Shown here: piece by piece, positions 34,292 to 45,907 of the stretch
Layout of the letters: each line of letters opens with the position of its first letter
Numbering within the stretch: position 1 is the stretch's first letter
Assembly: GCA_029721515.1 (NCBI GenBank)
Contig: CM056551.1
Coordinates: forward strand, 30,229,437 to 30,293,436
Origin: Synanceia verrucosa
Lineage: Eukaryota > Chordata > Actinopteri > Perciformes > Synanceiidae
Direction of reading: 5' to 3'
DNA: 64,000 nt
Notes under the pieces: generated by a model
Database searches by the model: none
The model's input: only the letters and a program-made list of their open reading frames with translations
What the model was told of the DNA's origin: nothing
Made by a program: the position numbers and the translations under genes

Positions 34292-35624
34292 ATGGCCTCC
34301 TCGCGCTGCTCCTGGCTGGCCCTGTTTCTTCTCTCACTGATGACACGTGACGTTGGAGTATTTGGTCGCGTGCTGGACCCGCTGGCAGTTCTGTCACGGG
34401 CACCGGGAACCGGAGCCGGGTCAACTTTACGCACGGACGCGCCGCGGAGACGCGCGGAGCCGCAGTGCGCGGAGCTGGCGGCGCCGTGGCTGCAGAGCCC
34501 GCTGGCGGCTCCAGAGGGCCAAGAAGCCTTGCAGCTGCAGATCCGCGTCCGGCCCCTCAACCCGGGACCGGCCCCGGGCCCGGTGTTCCCGGGAAAGCCG
34601 CTGTTCAGCTTCGTCCGGCGGGTCTACCGCTGCTGTCAGGAGGGGGGTCACTGCCGGAGCGTGAAGGGGATCCAAGGCCGGATGAGAGGAGGTGAGTGGG
34701 TCCATCTGGGGTGGAGAGTCCAGACCGATGTGTTGCTCCATAAAACTGAGCCTTCCTCTGTAAACATTAGCTTATTTTCTGACAAAACTTTACTTATGTC
34801 TCTTCTGTTTTATTTTTTTAAGCTTGACTAATCTCACTGTCATAACAATATAATGATAAACTGATTTGATTTGAAAGAGACACAGCTCAGAGAGGGAAAC
34901 TCTGCAGCTGTGATCTTTGGTTCTTGTGTTAGGTAACATTTTGAAACTTTCAGTCCTCATGTAGAGAGAGCTTCGTGCTGAATGAGTCAGTGGTGGAGGA
35001 CCATGTCATCTGCATACAAATGAGTGTTTAGCAGCTTAACGTCCCTGCGGGACGTCCTGCTGACAGCAGTAGAGAGGACATCACTAACTGCAGCGTCTCC
35101 CTCTCCTCCATCAGGCTCAGGTGTGGACTTCCTCCTCTCCAGGGACGTTTTATCGCTGACGGTCCTGAGAGCTGAACTTCACCTCCAGCTGTCTAACCCT
35201 CAACATCTGGATATCCGCCCGGTGCTGATGTCCATGGTGAAGCGAGAACTTCCCACCAGGTAAGAGCTCCTGGTGTTGGTCTGTGCTGTGCTTGTCCTCT
35301 GTCCTCAGGTCTGGCTCTGACCCTGGTCTCTGTCTCTTCAGGTACAGCTGGTGGTCTCGGGGGACTTCTCTGGAGCTCAGGGTGGACCTTCTGCTCCTCT
35401 TGCAGACTCTGCAGGAAGCGACGGGCAGCGCTGGAGGAGCTCCCAGCCTGGTGAAAATGAGGCAGGTGGAGTCACCCTCCAGATGGGGGGATGGGGTCTA
35501 TGCTGGGCTGCCTGCCCTGGACCTGGGTCTGGTCCTAGGCTGCAGTCAGGCCGGGTCAGGGGTGCCCTGCGGTCCTGGCGGCATTCACCTCTTGCACACG
35601 CCATTCATGGCGCTGCACTACTGA
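34292..35624 (+). CDS. Unrecognised secreted protein, 3 exons, 275 aa, propeptide-like
   Basis: Exons are 34292-34691, 35115-35259 and 35342-35624; junctions are GT-AG and in phase (828 bp with stop). Residues 1 to about 25 form a signal peptide (MASSRCSWLALFLLSLM...). Then come a Pro/Arg/Ala-rich stretch with RRRA at 52-55, the block FSFVRRVYRCCQEGGHCRSV (about 106-124; Cys114, 115, 121), and a helix/strand-like block with AELHLQL at about 153-159. It ends in GGIHLLHTPFMALHY. The AEL-x-L pattern, Trp-Trp segment and LELRVDLLLLLQTL resemble the general look of a TGF-beta superfamily propeptide, but there is no cystine-knot mature domain, so this is only a suggestion. The gene lies between hps4 and mlec. 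I do not recognise the family. Exon structure and TATA box support a real gene. Confidence 0.7.
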
Positions 35625-35792
35625 CTGATGTGAACAGCCTCAAGGACGAGGAAGCACTTCACTGTCAAACCTGTTAACTTATAAATGTAAAATATATATA
35701 TATAGATATAAATATATATGTACGTATGTTAATAGTGAAAATGATATACTGGAAGTTTATGGAGTCGTTCTTCGCTTATTAAAGATCGATCT

Positions 35793-35798
35793 AATAAA
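35793..35798 (+). terminator. Polyadenylation signal of the orphan secreted gene
   Basis: AATAAA lies about 170 bp after the stop codon, with an ATTAAA just before it at about 35779. It is followed by the minisatellite that separates this gene from the convergent mlec. Confidence 0.6.
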
Positions 35799-35865
35799 TA
35801 AGAGCCTGGCTTGGTCTGCTCTGTTCAGCAAAACCTTCCAGAGGTTTCTGTTTCACACCTGGACA

Positions 35866-36390
35866 AACATACACCTGGATGGACAGACAGAGAGACAAAC
35901 AAACACCTGGACGGACAGACAGAGAGACAAACAACACCTGGACGGACAGACAGAGAGACAAACAACACCTGGACAGAGAGACAAACAAACACCTGGACGG
36001 ACAGACAGAGAGACAAACAACACCTGGACAGAGAGACAAACAAACACCTGGACGGACAGACAGAGAGACAAACAACACCTGGACAGAGAGACAAACAAAC
36101 ACCTGGACGGACAGACAGAGAGACAAACACCTGGACAGACAGACAGAGAGACAAAAACACCTGGACGGACAAACAGAGAGACAAACAACACCTGGACGGA
36201 CAGACAGAGAGACAAACAACACCTGGACAGAGAGACAAACAAACACCTGGACGGACAGACAGAGAGACAAACACCTGGACAGACAGACAGAGACAAAAAC
36301 ACCTGGACGGACAAACAGAGAGACAAACATCTGGACGGACAGACAGAGAGACAAACACCTGGACGGACAGACAGAGAGACAAACACCTGG
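35866..36390 (+). repeat. Variable-length minisatellite (CCTGGACGGACAGACAGAGA type)
   Basis: About 20 units are built from ACACCTGGACGGACAGACAG plus AGAGACAAAC. Some lack an internal GGACAGAC or carry an extra AACA, so spacing ranges from about 20 to 31 bp. The plus strand is almost free of T apart from the CCTGG step. Both strands show frames of 170-210 codons (RQTPGRTDRET-type repeats, and Cys/Leu/Ser repeats on the minus strand) that are judged to be products of the repeat. It lies between two convergent 3' ends. Confidence 0.95.
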
Positions 36391-36461
36391 ACACGTCACA
36401 TCCTGTCGTTTCCTCACCAAGAACTCAGATCAGCGGCACCTCGTTCTGATAAAATAGCACA

Positions 36462-36467
36462 TTTATT
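36462..36467 (-). terminator. mlec: Candidate polyadenylation signal of mlec
   Basis: AATAAA on the minus strand at this point would give mlec a 3' UTR of about 1.95 kb. A long 3' UTR is known for malectin in mammals. The region 36470-38419 has no other recognisable gene, and the frames in it lack motifs. Confidence 0.45.
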
Positions 36468-38419
36468 AAAAAGAGACAGCGTTTATCTGCAGTCAGATCA
36501 GGGTGTCGGTACTTTTCTCCAGCATAGCGTTAAAACCTCCACACACTGTTTAAAACACTCAACATCTGTAGCTTGGGTGTTCCCAGATGTTTTACTGTCT
36601 CAGTTTTAATTCATCTCACGTTCAGTTTGCTCTGAAAATGTGGGGCAACAACAAAAAAAATAATCACAGAGGAATAATTAATAATTAGGGGGACGACAAA
36701 TGAAGAACCGTTAAAGAGTTTGGACGAATGGCAGCGATTCTTTGGTTCTCATGTGGAAAAACAAACAGAACTTTATTGACAACATGTCAGAAAAAAGGCA
36801 GACAAGGAGCCGAAGAGACGACCAATCACAGCCCTCCGTTTGCTTCTGACTGGCTTCGCTCCTAGAAAAGTTGAGGTTTGAGATTTTTTTTTTTACTCTG
36901 AACTAAGATGCTGAATGAAAAATCAGCCCAGAAAAGAAACAGTTTGAACAGAGAAAAGCAAAGATGAACCTCAGGGTGGAGGATGGTAAAGCACATTGCT
37001 TCCAATAAATCAAGGCAACAGACACAAAAAAAAAACAAAGACACAACTTTAAAATAGACAAGGCAGTGCAAAAATGTCACACCAATAAAAATATTACGTT
37101 TTAAAAACTCATCCTGAGGGAAAAAAAAATAAGTCAAACAAATCCAAGCTCCAGATCAGCCCCACTCCGCTTTAAATTACTGAGAATAGAACGAAGATCC
37201 CACATTTTCAGACGTAATCTCATTTATTTTGACTCTGCGACACCGTTAAAAACAGAAATGACGCTCTGTACCAAGGAGCCGTCCTCCCCGAGAGGAGGAA
37301 CGAGAAGAAAGGCCACCGAACCAAAGGAAACAGGAAACACCTCAGCTGTAACACAAGAGTGACGAGAACCAAACACTCCTTTAAGAAGAAAAAGTGATTT
37401 TTGTACCTTTATATACAAACGCAGCTGAGCAGCAGGAGATGCTGCTGAAAGAAACCAAGATGAAGAGGAGAAGGAGAACCGAGGAAGGATCCACAACCCC
37501 TGAATATCAACCCTTTGGAAGTGTTGCCTATGGCAACAGCAACACTGGTTTGGAGGGGCTTTAAGACGCTTCAGTGAAACAGGCAAAGTTAGAAAACCAT
37601 CCTCAGAGTCGAGCAGATCTATGATCACACCAGGACGCCGTCCAAAGAAAAGACGAAAAAACTGAGACACTGAGGAGAAGAAAAGGCTGGAAGATGATGA
37701 AGATCAACTGAAGATCATCACTGCTGTTGTGCTTTGTCGCCTCGGCGACTTTCAGGACCCATGGAGCGAGATTCTTTATATCATATTAGACTAATGTGGA
37801 GCTTCAGTTCTGCTTCAAACAAAAACGCTCCTCCTCATCCTCAGAAACAGACGTTCTTCAGATGAACAAATAAAAAGAGTCTTTGGTGACAGAAAGAAGG
37901 CAGACATGCTGACTGAAACCTTTCACAGCATCACCTGACTTGAACATGGATCCTTTCCCCAGAAAATGAAAAAAATGCTGATGTTAGCGGAGAGGCGGGG
38001 TCAGTTCCTCCTCTCATGGTGAGGAGATGATGAGATGATGGCACGACGATGAAGGACTGACTAGAATCTGAGTGGAAAAGACAAATGCAACGAGGTGAGG
38101 AGAAAAAAAAAAAAAAAAAGAAAAAAAGCGTTTTCCTCTGACGGTTTAGACCGATTTCTACACAGCGTCATGAAGCGTCAAACAGGAAGTGCTTCCCCGC
38201 TGATGCTGTGGCTTTCAGACGAGCGTCCTTCAGCCTCTGTGGCTGGAAACGACGTCACCACCGCCGTCTCTCACTTCCTGCTTCCAGTGGCTTTCTGAAA
38301 AGTTATTGTCTCTTTTGCAGCTCCCTCCTGTGTGAACACCTTTACCTGTCTGCCCCCGCCCCACCCCCTGGACCCCGCCTCCTCTCCATGCTGGCTGGTC
38401 TGGCGCGGCGTCATGGCGC
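36468..38419 (-). other. mlec: Probable mlec 3' UTR
   Basis: This is non-coding-looking sequence immediately downstream of the mlec stop codon. It has A-rich tracts and no splice-consistent conserved exons on either strand. Its assignment as 3' UTR rests on the position of the downstream AATAAA. Confidence 0.45.
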
Positions 38420-41400
38420 TCACAGCCGGCAGAGGCAGAACAGAGTGGGGATGAAGACCCCGAATGCCACCAGGATGGGAAACATCAGGCTGCTGTTGTC
38501 TGCGGCGTACGGGTTAGGCGTTCTCGGTCCGGACTGGACCCTGTTCTTGGACCCTGCCGGGACCTTTTTCTTCCCACCTTCCTCGCCGCCCTCGCTGTCT
38601 TCCTCCTCCTCCTCCTCCTCCTCAGGCTTCTCCAGGCCGGGGTGAGGCTGCAGCTTCGGCACATCTGAGCAGGGAAACAGAAAAAAAACCTTCAGACTTC
38701 AGCTGAGCTCTGACAGGAAACAGAGGATTAGCTGCGTCTCACCGTCTAGAGTCCCCTTCATCACATAGAGAGCGCAGACCTTAGGGTTGTCATAGTAACC
38801 CTGAAACACAGGAAGAGAAAGGTCACTTCAAGGTCAGATTATAGGTATCTGTATAATTAAGTAACACACAAAACTAAAAAGTAGTGCTAACAGTACCGTA
38901 GAGCGGTAGCAGTACTGTATAGTGCTAACAGTAGCGTAGAGCGGTAGTCGTACTGTATAGTGCTAACAGTAGCGTAGAGCGGTAGTCGTACTGTATAGTG
39001 CTAACAGTAGCGTAGAGCGGTAGTCGTACTGTATAGTGCTAACAGTAGCGTAGAGCGGTAGTCGTACTGTATAGTGCTAACAGTAGCGTAGAGCGGTAGT
39101 CGTACTGTATAGTGCTAACAGTAGCGTAGAGCGGTAGTCGTACTGTATAGTGCTAACAGTACCGTAGAGCGGTAGCAGTACTGTACAGTGCTAACAGTAC
39201 CGTAGAGCGGTAGCAGTACTGTATAGTGCTAACAGTAGCGTAGAGCGGTAGTCGTACTGTATAGTGCTAACAGTACCGTAGAGCGGTAGCAGTACTGTAC
39301 AGTGCTAACAGTACCGTAGAGCGGTAGCAGTACTGCGGTAGACAGTACCGTAGAGCGGTAGCAGTACTGTATAGTGCTAACAGTACCGTAGAGCGGTAGC
39401 AGTACTGTATAGTGCTAACAGTACCGTAGAGCGGTAGCAGTACTGTATAGTGCTAACAGTACCGTAGAGCGGTAGCAGTACGGTATAGTGCTAACAGTAC
39501 CGTAGAGCGGTAGTAGTACTGTATAGTGCTAACAGTACCGTAGAGCGGTAGTAGTACTGCGGTAGACAGTACCGTAGAGCGGTAGCAGTACTGTATAGTG
39601 CTAACAGTACCGTAGAGCGGTACTAGTACTGTATAGTGCGAACAGTACCGTAGAGCGGTAGCAGTACTGTATAGTGCTAACAGTACCGTAGAGCGGTAGC
39701 AGTACTGTATAGTGCTAACAGTACCGTAGAGCGGTAGTAGTACTGTATAGTGCTAACAGTACCGTAGAGCGGTAGTAGTACTGCATAGTGCTAACAGTAC
39801 CGTAGAGCGGTAGTAGTACTGCGGTAGACAGTACCGTAGAGCGGTAGTCGTACTGTATAGTGCTAACAGTACCGTAGAGCGGTAGTCGTACTGTATAGTA
39901 CTAACAGTACCATAGAGCGGTAGCAGTACTGTATAGTGCTAACAGTACCGTAGAGCGGTAGCAGTACTGTATAGTGCTAACAGTACCGTAGAGCGGTAGC
40001 AGTACTGTATAGCGCTAACAGTACCGTAGAGCGGTAGCAGTACTGTATAGCGCTAACAGTACCGTAGAGCGGTAGCAGTACTGTATAGCGCTAACAGTAC
40101 CGTAGAGCGGTAGCAGTACTGTATAGTGCTAACAGTACCGTAGAGCGGTAGTAGTACTGTATAGTGCTAACAGTACCGTAGAGCGGTAGTAGTACTGCGG
40201 TAGACAGTACCGTAGAGCGGTAGCAGTACTGTATAGTGCTAACAGTACCGTAGAGCGGTACTAGTACTGTATAGTGCTAACAGTACCGTAGAGCGGTAGC
40301 AGTACTGTATAGTGCTAACAGTACCGTAGAGCGGTAGCAGTACTGTATAGTGCTAACAGTACCGTAGAGCGGTAGTAGTACTGTATAGTGCTAACAGTAC
40401 CGTAGAGCGGTAGTAGTACTGTATAGTACTAATTGTACTAGAGATGAACAGAACAGAAACATCGATTAGGAGAAAATGATGACAGTTTGTTTCTGTTTAT
40501 GACTGTTGGTAGTAGAAGAAGTAGTACTCTTAGCAGTACTGTGAACTCTGAGAAAACTTCACTAAACCATCAGGGCTACTGTAATAAAACCTCTTTCTGA
40601 ATACAGAACAATAGAGCTTTAAAATTATAAAATAGAATCAGAATCACTGGTTTGAATGAAGCTCCATCTAAAGTCAACCAGTATAAAAAGTCCTCCTGCT
40701 CCTCTTTAAAGAGTCACCCTGCAGTCAGACACTCTGCAAACCCACTGACAAATTCAGACTAAAAGACAGCCTACAGGTAGTACAGTTACTATAGTATAAC
40801 AGTGGTAGTTTAGTGGAGTACAGCATGTGGAAAGATGTAGTTTGTAATAAAACTTGATGAACAGACTCAAAGCCAGAAGAAAGAAAAAAGAGAACGAGTG
40901 ACTCTGGACTGACTGAGGAGCTGCTGGAGAGAGGTGCAGATGAATATTAATTATGATAATAATAAAGAATAAAGTGCTGCGGGTCTGAAGAAGAGACACT
41001 TTGCTGTGAACAAATGAGAGGAAAGATTCACATTAAAGAAACCAGATGTGACGCATTAGGAGAAGGTTTCCAGTCGTTATGCTAAGCTAAGCAGCTGCCG
41101 GAGGTATTTACACAATAAAGGGTCATCCATCTTTACATTTTTTCACCCAACTTCCTGCAAGAAAGGGAAGTTGCAAAGATGAAGTGATTAAGGTTTATTA
41201 TTATTGTATTTCTTCCTACTTCCTTGTTCCTGCTGCTGGAACCAGTGAATTAACCTCAATATGAAATATTCTGCTGTCTTCCCTCCTCTGAGACACAAAC
41301 AACTGATTAATGGAGAAAATCACTGATAGTACCTATTACACTCACTGGCCACTTTATTAGGAACACCTCACTAGTCCAAAGTTGAACCGACACAGATTCA

Positions 41401-43337
41401 ACAAGGTGCTGGAAGAGAGCAGCTGTGCCTGATGAAGTGGCCGGTGAGTGTATACCGTCACAGTGAGGAGCTTTGTGCTGATTTTGTGGTTGATGTGACT
41501 AATTATCTCCTAACAGTACCTACCAGCTACGACACCACTCCTCTAAACATGCTGGGTGTAATAATCTGAACTCTGGACACTTGAGCAGCTCTGTGTTGAG
41601 AAATCAAACCCTCTGTTGAACCTGACTGATCAGCCGCTGACCTTTACAAACTCCACGGTGAGCTTCCCGTTGAAGGTGGACACCTCTCCGTGGACGCTCA
41701 GCTTTCCACGTCGGATGGAGAAGGGCACGATCTCGTCGTGAGCCGTGCTATGTCCGACCCGCTCGAAGATGTCCAGGTCCTTCACCACCACGTGGCCGTT
41801 CAGACGGACGTCAAACACCTGAGGGAACGAGCGGCCGCAAGCAGCAGATTAACAGCTCATCCACACTCAGATATGACTGTTAAAACAGGACTGATGTCAC
41901 ACTTTACCTTCTGCTGTGACTGGGCGAAGTAAACTTCTGCATACTTCATAACAAGGATGTAGTCTCCTTCCTCACGGATGGGGATGTCGTATCCGAACGT
42001 GTCCTCGTTGTAGCGCTCCGTCTGATACAGGATCTGGTCCTCTGGACTGGAGCGCAGGATCGGCAGACGAACCCCATAATCAGACGCTACGAAGCAGAAC
42101 GAGGTTCAGTCAGTGAGCAGAAATATTAACGACAGTCTGAAGCAGGAATAAGATGAGTGATCAGCTGATCCTTCTTTCTGTTGCTGCACACTAGTTTTAA
42201 TTAAAAAACTGCCATTTGTCTCTCTAACGTAATAAACCATAAACACCAGAGTGAAAAAATGTGAACAGTTTCTTCTTCTTTAAATTGAATAATTTGTAAG
42301 AATATCCTGAAGTGCGATTTGGTGGATTACATTGTTGGAAGATATTGTATTTGGGCGTTCAATTACAGGGATAATGAGACGACATCCTACAGTGTGAAAA
42401 GAGAGGGGAGCAGGGTGTCTGTTTTTTCATGGACTAAGAGCTGACAGAGTTTAACAGATTTATTATCCTCCACCCAGTGACAGGTGTTTACTACCCCTGC
42501 TCTAAATGACCAGTATTACTGAATAATATTTTCAATGTTTCTGTAATGGTTAATGCACCAGTATGTGCAAACTCTTTAACAGTAAATTACAGTTATTGTT
42601 GTTATCCAGGAATTTTATTACATTTTTATTATTTGTTTGACTGAGATAAATTTCAGTTATTTCCTGTCATTCAGGTGAATTCAGTTTAAATTCCTCACTC
42701 TGTTCAAAATGGTGAAGAGTAGTGAACTCAGTGAGGAAGAAAGAGTCCAGTTAAAGTGAAGGAGATGATGCTGGAGGTGAAGCTGCTGCTCTGATATGTT
42801 TGTTAAGTATCTAACGGAGGAATCACTTCTTCCTTCCATGTTTATAAAAAACGATTAATCAGCTTTTATTGTGGACATTAACAGCTGCACTACTGGGAAA
42901 CTGATTATGGATGAAGCCACATGACAGCAGCCCTGACTTTGTCCTGTTCTCCTGGTTCTGCTGGTAAAGGTGTGACACCATCACCTGCTTCCTCTCCATG
43001 CTGGAGGGTGGAGCTGCTCTCTGTGCTGACTCCTCATTAGTTTTTTTTGGTGGCGGAAGTCAGGCCGTGCAGAGGCTCCTGCTGTGAGCCGCTGCTACCT
43101 TCACCGTGTCAGCAGAGCAGCTAAGAGCGACTCACCTTTACCAAGTTTTCCTTCCAACGGGTCCTTCTTGAAGTGAATACCGTGCACGTCTACGTGCGAT
43201 TCACCCCCTGAGTTCACAGCCCAGATAACCCGTTCCGCCAGGCTGAGGCCGCCGCCGTCCGCCCAGCACCGCTCCGCCAGCAGCGACAGCACCGCTGCGA
43301 CCAGCCCGGCGACGAGCCGCGCTGTGACCCGCTGCAT
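38420..43337 (-). CDS. mlec: Malectin, ER carbohydrate-binding membrane protein, 286 aa
   Basis: Exons on the minus strand are 43337-43136 (start), 42086-41908, 41818-41642, 38800-38743 and 38664-38420 (stop). Phases agree (861 bp). The protein has a signal peptide (about 1-26) and the malectin domain starting VIWAVNSGGESHVDVHGIHF. Aromatic sugar-binding positions can be seen in SDYGVRLP, TERYNEDTFGY and EVYFAQSQQ, with the Asp of GYYDNPKVCALYVM. Next come FDVRLNGHVVVKDLDIF and HSTAHDEIVPFSIR, an acidic Glu-run linker, and a C-terminal membrane helix in SSLMFPILVAFGVFIPTLFC. Malectin binds Glc2-N-glycans on newly made glycoproteins in the ER and associates with ribophorin I. Length matches the family (about 290). 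Intron 4 holds a 1.5-kb 38-bp minisatellite; intron 3 is short and intron 1 holds a dispersed repeat copy. Confidence 0.97.
38893..40434. repeat. 38-bp minisatellite in the mlec intron between coding exons 3 and 4
   Basis: The unit is about CAGTACCGTAGAGCGGTAGC plus AGTACTGTATAGTGCTAA, with about 40 copies. The 5' part is mostly of the GTAGCG...GTCG type and the rest mostly of the GTACCG...GCAG or GTAG type. Occasional shortened units (TACTGCGGTAGACAGTACCG) recur at about 39333, 39557, 39815 and 40195, suggesting a higher-order period of roughly 225-380 bp. Each unit contains two CG dinucleotides in an AT-rich setting and short inverted motifs (CAGTACTG). Confidence 0.96.
41339..41450. mobile_element. 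Short inverted-repeat element (MITE-like), 112 bp
   Basis: The left end CACTCACTGGCCACTTTATT and the reverse complement of the right end CACTCACCGGCCACTTCATC match at about 22 of the first 26 positions. TA dinucleotides flank both sides (41337-41338, 41451-41452). This is a non-autonomous DNA element of the TA-target type found widely in fish. A partial relative is at 52019-52052. Confidence 0.8.
42480..42785 (+). repeat. Unclassified dispersed repeat, copy B
   Basis: This is the second copy of the repeat seen at 17390-17725. The shared order is CTGCTCTAAATGACCAGTATT, then CACCAGTATGTGC, AACTCTTTAACAG, and TTCAAAATGGTGAAGAGTAG followed by the GAACTCAGTGAGGAAGAAAG block. A 3-base insertion (CAG) shifts the spacing after AAAGAGTC relative to copy A. 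It lies in mlec intron 1, antisense to the gene. Confidence 0.65.
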
Positions 43338-43754
43338 AGCCGCACACAGGCACCGGTCCTGGACACACAGACAGACAGAGCTGCGGGTTTAATAAAGAGC
43401 CCGTTCCTGTGCGGAAGTCACTCCTTCCACATGTAACGTCAAGCAGGTTAGCTGCAACAAGCAGCTAGCCAGTTTGTCTTGATGACATGCAACATGATAC
43501 CCAAGCTAGCCAGCAAGCTACACGGCACCGATACCGGCAACAGCATGAGCAGCTCAGCAGAACAGCTCACAGTCACACGGTGTAATTAAAAGCAACAGAT
43601 TTACATTATCATTGTGTACCTCTGTCTTAATGACTGAAATATAGCGATAAATTGGCACCGAGTAACGCTGGTCGGTTAGCTAGCTAGCTAGCAACCATAC
43701 CTGTCTAACCAGAAATACTTAATGTGAGAACCCGGCAATGCAGATGTCTCTTAC

Positions 43755-44020
43755 CTTCCTCTTCCACAAATGTCCTCAACCTGCCCTTTTCCTCTTTTTC
43801 CTCCAATGTGTGAGTCGATCCCTGCAGGTACAGTCTCACCAGGTGTCAGGGTCCTGTGGGGTAACTTCACGGTAACAACAGCCTGCTGCTGTACTGACTT
43901 TCATTCAAAGAGTGGCTTCAGACCGCTGCTAGCTGCAGCTAGCAGGAGGCGAGGCAGAGCGACCTAACACTAAAGCTGCCATTGGCTAGTGAGTGACACA
44001 TGCTCTGACCAATCACAGGC
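43755..44020 (-). promoter_or_regulatory. mlec: mlec promoter with CCAAT boxes and probable 5' UTR exon
   Basis: The coding exon has an acceptor at 43358 (TCCAG|GACCGG), so a non-coding first exon is expected upstream. A donor AGGAAG|GTAAGAG at about 43754 would end it. Two CCAAT motifs (ATTGG at about 43981-43985; CCAAT at about 44010-44014) lie just above. Exact transcription start not determined. Confidence 0.5.
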
Positions 44021-44099
44021 TCTGACTGAAGTTTCCGGAACTATCAAACACCATTTCATATCCGGCTGCTTTACAGCTGTGAAATAATGAGGATATATT

Positions 44100-44233
44100 T
44101 ATCAATAATATAATAGGTCATATCCATTTTAACTTATTTTTTTAATACGTCAAGCGAGTTTTTTTGTGAATTTTGATGCTTTTCTGGCAGCATTCTCAAT
44201 TTCTTTTCTTTATTAGAGAAAAATAATAATGAA

Positions 44234-44302
<69 letters not shown>

Positions 44303-44410
44303 GTGTGTTATATCTACATAAATTATATATAGTTATTTATTATATAAAATAAATTGATATATATTTTATATAAATAAAAATAACAAAAATAATATAACAA
44401 ATGTAGGGAA

Positions 44411-44458
<48 letters not shown>

Positions 44459-44542
44459 CATTTTGAAATGTCAAAATAATCGTATACTTAATTAGTAATT
44501 AGTTTATTTGATTAGTTTTAGATGGTTGTTTTTTTAAAGCCG

Positions 44543-44592
<50 letters not shown>

Positions 44593-44610
44593 CTTCCTTA
44601 TTTTTTATCA
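44100..44610. repeat. Cluster of (TA)n and (TTA)n microsatellites
   Basis: (TA)n lies at about 44237-44298, (TTA)n at 44417-44456 and (TA)n at 44548-44591, with diverged A/T-rich sequence between them. No gene was seen. Confidence 0.93.
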
Positions 44611-44730
44611 TATAGATATAAAAGGCATAAAAGCATTTGACACTAGTGTACTAGTCTTGACAGTCACTCTACACTAACCAGATTTTGTTTTAAACACAAC
44701 GTGCTCTTTAAGACAGCGCCACACACCACT

Positions 44731-44850
44731 GCTTCCGGTATGGTATACCTCTCGTCCAATCAGAAGAGTCCAACGCAGCGCTCGACAGTTGACAAGAGAG
44801 GATCGAATGGAGATAGTTGCTATGGCAACAGCTCTGTGGATGACAGGTGT
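44731..44850 (+). promoter_or_regulatory. Promoter-like patch with a perfect RFX X-box
   Basis: Within 110 bp are CTTCCGG (ETS-like, about 44732-44738), CCAAT (about 44757-44761) and the perfect palindrome GTTGCTATGGCAAC (44816-44829), the consensus X-box bound by RFX factors in ciliary gene promoters. An ATG at 44807 opens a short frame (MEIVAMATALWMT) that runs into a donor-like ACAG|GTGTTC at about 44847. No downstream exon was recognised before the cabp1 3' end, so the target gene, if any, is unknown. Confidence 0.5.
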
Positions 44851-44859
44851 TCCATTAGT

Positions 44860-45900
44860 TTCATTATATTTTATTCACCTTCCATCCATCCCATAAAGGA
44901 TCATTTATGCAGTTTTTTCATCAGTATTAATAATTCTACATCAGTACAAACTGTTTCGCTTATATCAGCTTTTCTCCAGAAACTTCTAGAAGCTCAGAGG
45001 CAGCAGCTTCACTGGTTCTGTTTCTGCATCAGCAGCTTCTGTTCCCTCTACATGGAAACTAATTATCCTACTGATGATTTTAATGTTGATAAAAAATGAA
45101 ATAAAATCACTACAGCTGCTTGTATGAAAACCATAAATCACTATTTCGCACAGAAAACTTTCACTGTTTTTTTTCTCTATTTTTTTTATAATTTATGTCT
45201 TAAAAATCGTTCTTTTCTTACTTCAAATTGTAAATATTTATTAATATTATTATTACTTATTCTATTATTTCATTTTGGTGTTTTTGTTTTTACTAACTTA
45301 GAACTTATCTGTGTACTTTCAAACTGCACATTTGCACTTATACTGTATATACTGTAATCATTATGTTATATATTATATAATATATACTGTAAACATTTAC
45401 ATATCATTCCATAACCTATACTCCTGTATGTGTTTATTCTTATCACATATCTGTTATCATTTATTTATTTACTGCTCTTGTGCTTCTGGTTGGATGCAGA
45501 CTGCATTTTCTGCCCTTGTACTGGTGAATCTAATTTATGCTGCTACAAAAAGTGAATTTAATTTAATTTAATAATCAGTGAAGCTTCTCACATTTATTCT
45601 AAAAGCATCTCTTCATGATGCATGTTATGCATGTCCTGATTAGTGGTTGGTGTCAGGAGAATCGGTTATTTCCAGGTATGGTGGTGCTTTCTGCAGGTGA
45701 GTTTTCTCTAGCAGCAGTTATGTATGAATAATGGATATTATATGCAGTGACAGCACAGTGTGTCACACTAATAAAGGCTACTGGTATTTAATATTAAGGC
45801 CGTACATATTCACCGTACTACATATAGTATACTATATATAGTGTTTTTTTCTGTTTTTCAACATCAACACAGGAAAAAAACATCTCAAATGTAAACACCT
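44860..45900. other. AT-rich gap, no gene recognised
   Basis: This interval has T-rich open frames (44701-45571) without family motifs. A segment near 45470-45560 resembles LINE 3' tails seen elsewhere in the window. The cabp1 3' UTR probably ends near 45902. Confidence 0.45.
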
Positions 45901-45901
45901 T

Positions 45902-45907
45902 TTTATT
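45902..45907 (-). terminator. cabp1: Candidate polyadenylation signal of cabp1
   Basis: AATAAA on the minus strand about 770 bp past the stop codon (46676). The interval 45910-46675 has no other gene and is taken as 3' UTR. Confidence 0.4.

Noticed and set aside
34068..34741. Overlapping GC-rich frames on both strands around the orphan gene's first exon
   Set aside because: Shadows of the real exon; only the frame with signal peptide and consistent splicing is kept.
35791..36457. Open frames of 170-212 codons on both strands over the CCTGGACGGACAG repeat
   Set aside because: Low-complexity products of the tandem repeat, located between two convergent 3' ends; no promoter or splice support.
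36862..37670. Minus-strand frames of 91 and 148 codons downstream of mlec
   Set aside because: They lie in the probable mlec 3' UTR and show no motifs or splice signals.
44701..45099. 132-codon plus-strand frame after the X-box patch
   Set aside because: It has no recognisable domain and becomes Ser/Ile/Phe-rich; only the promoter-like motifs are considered worth reporting.
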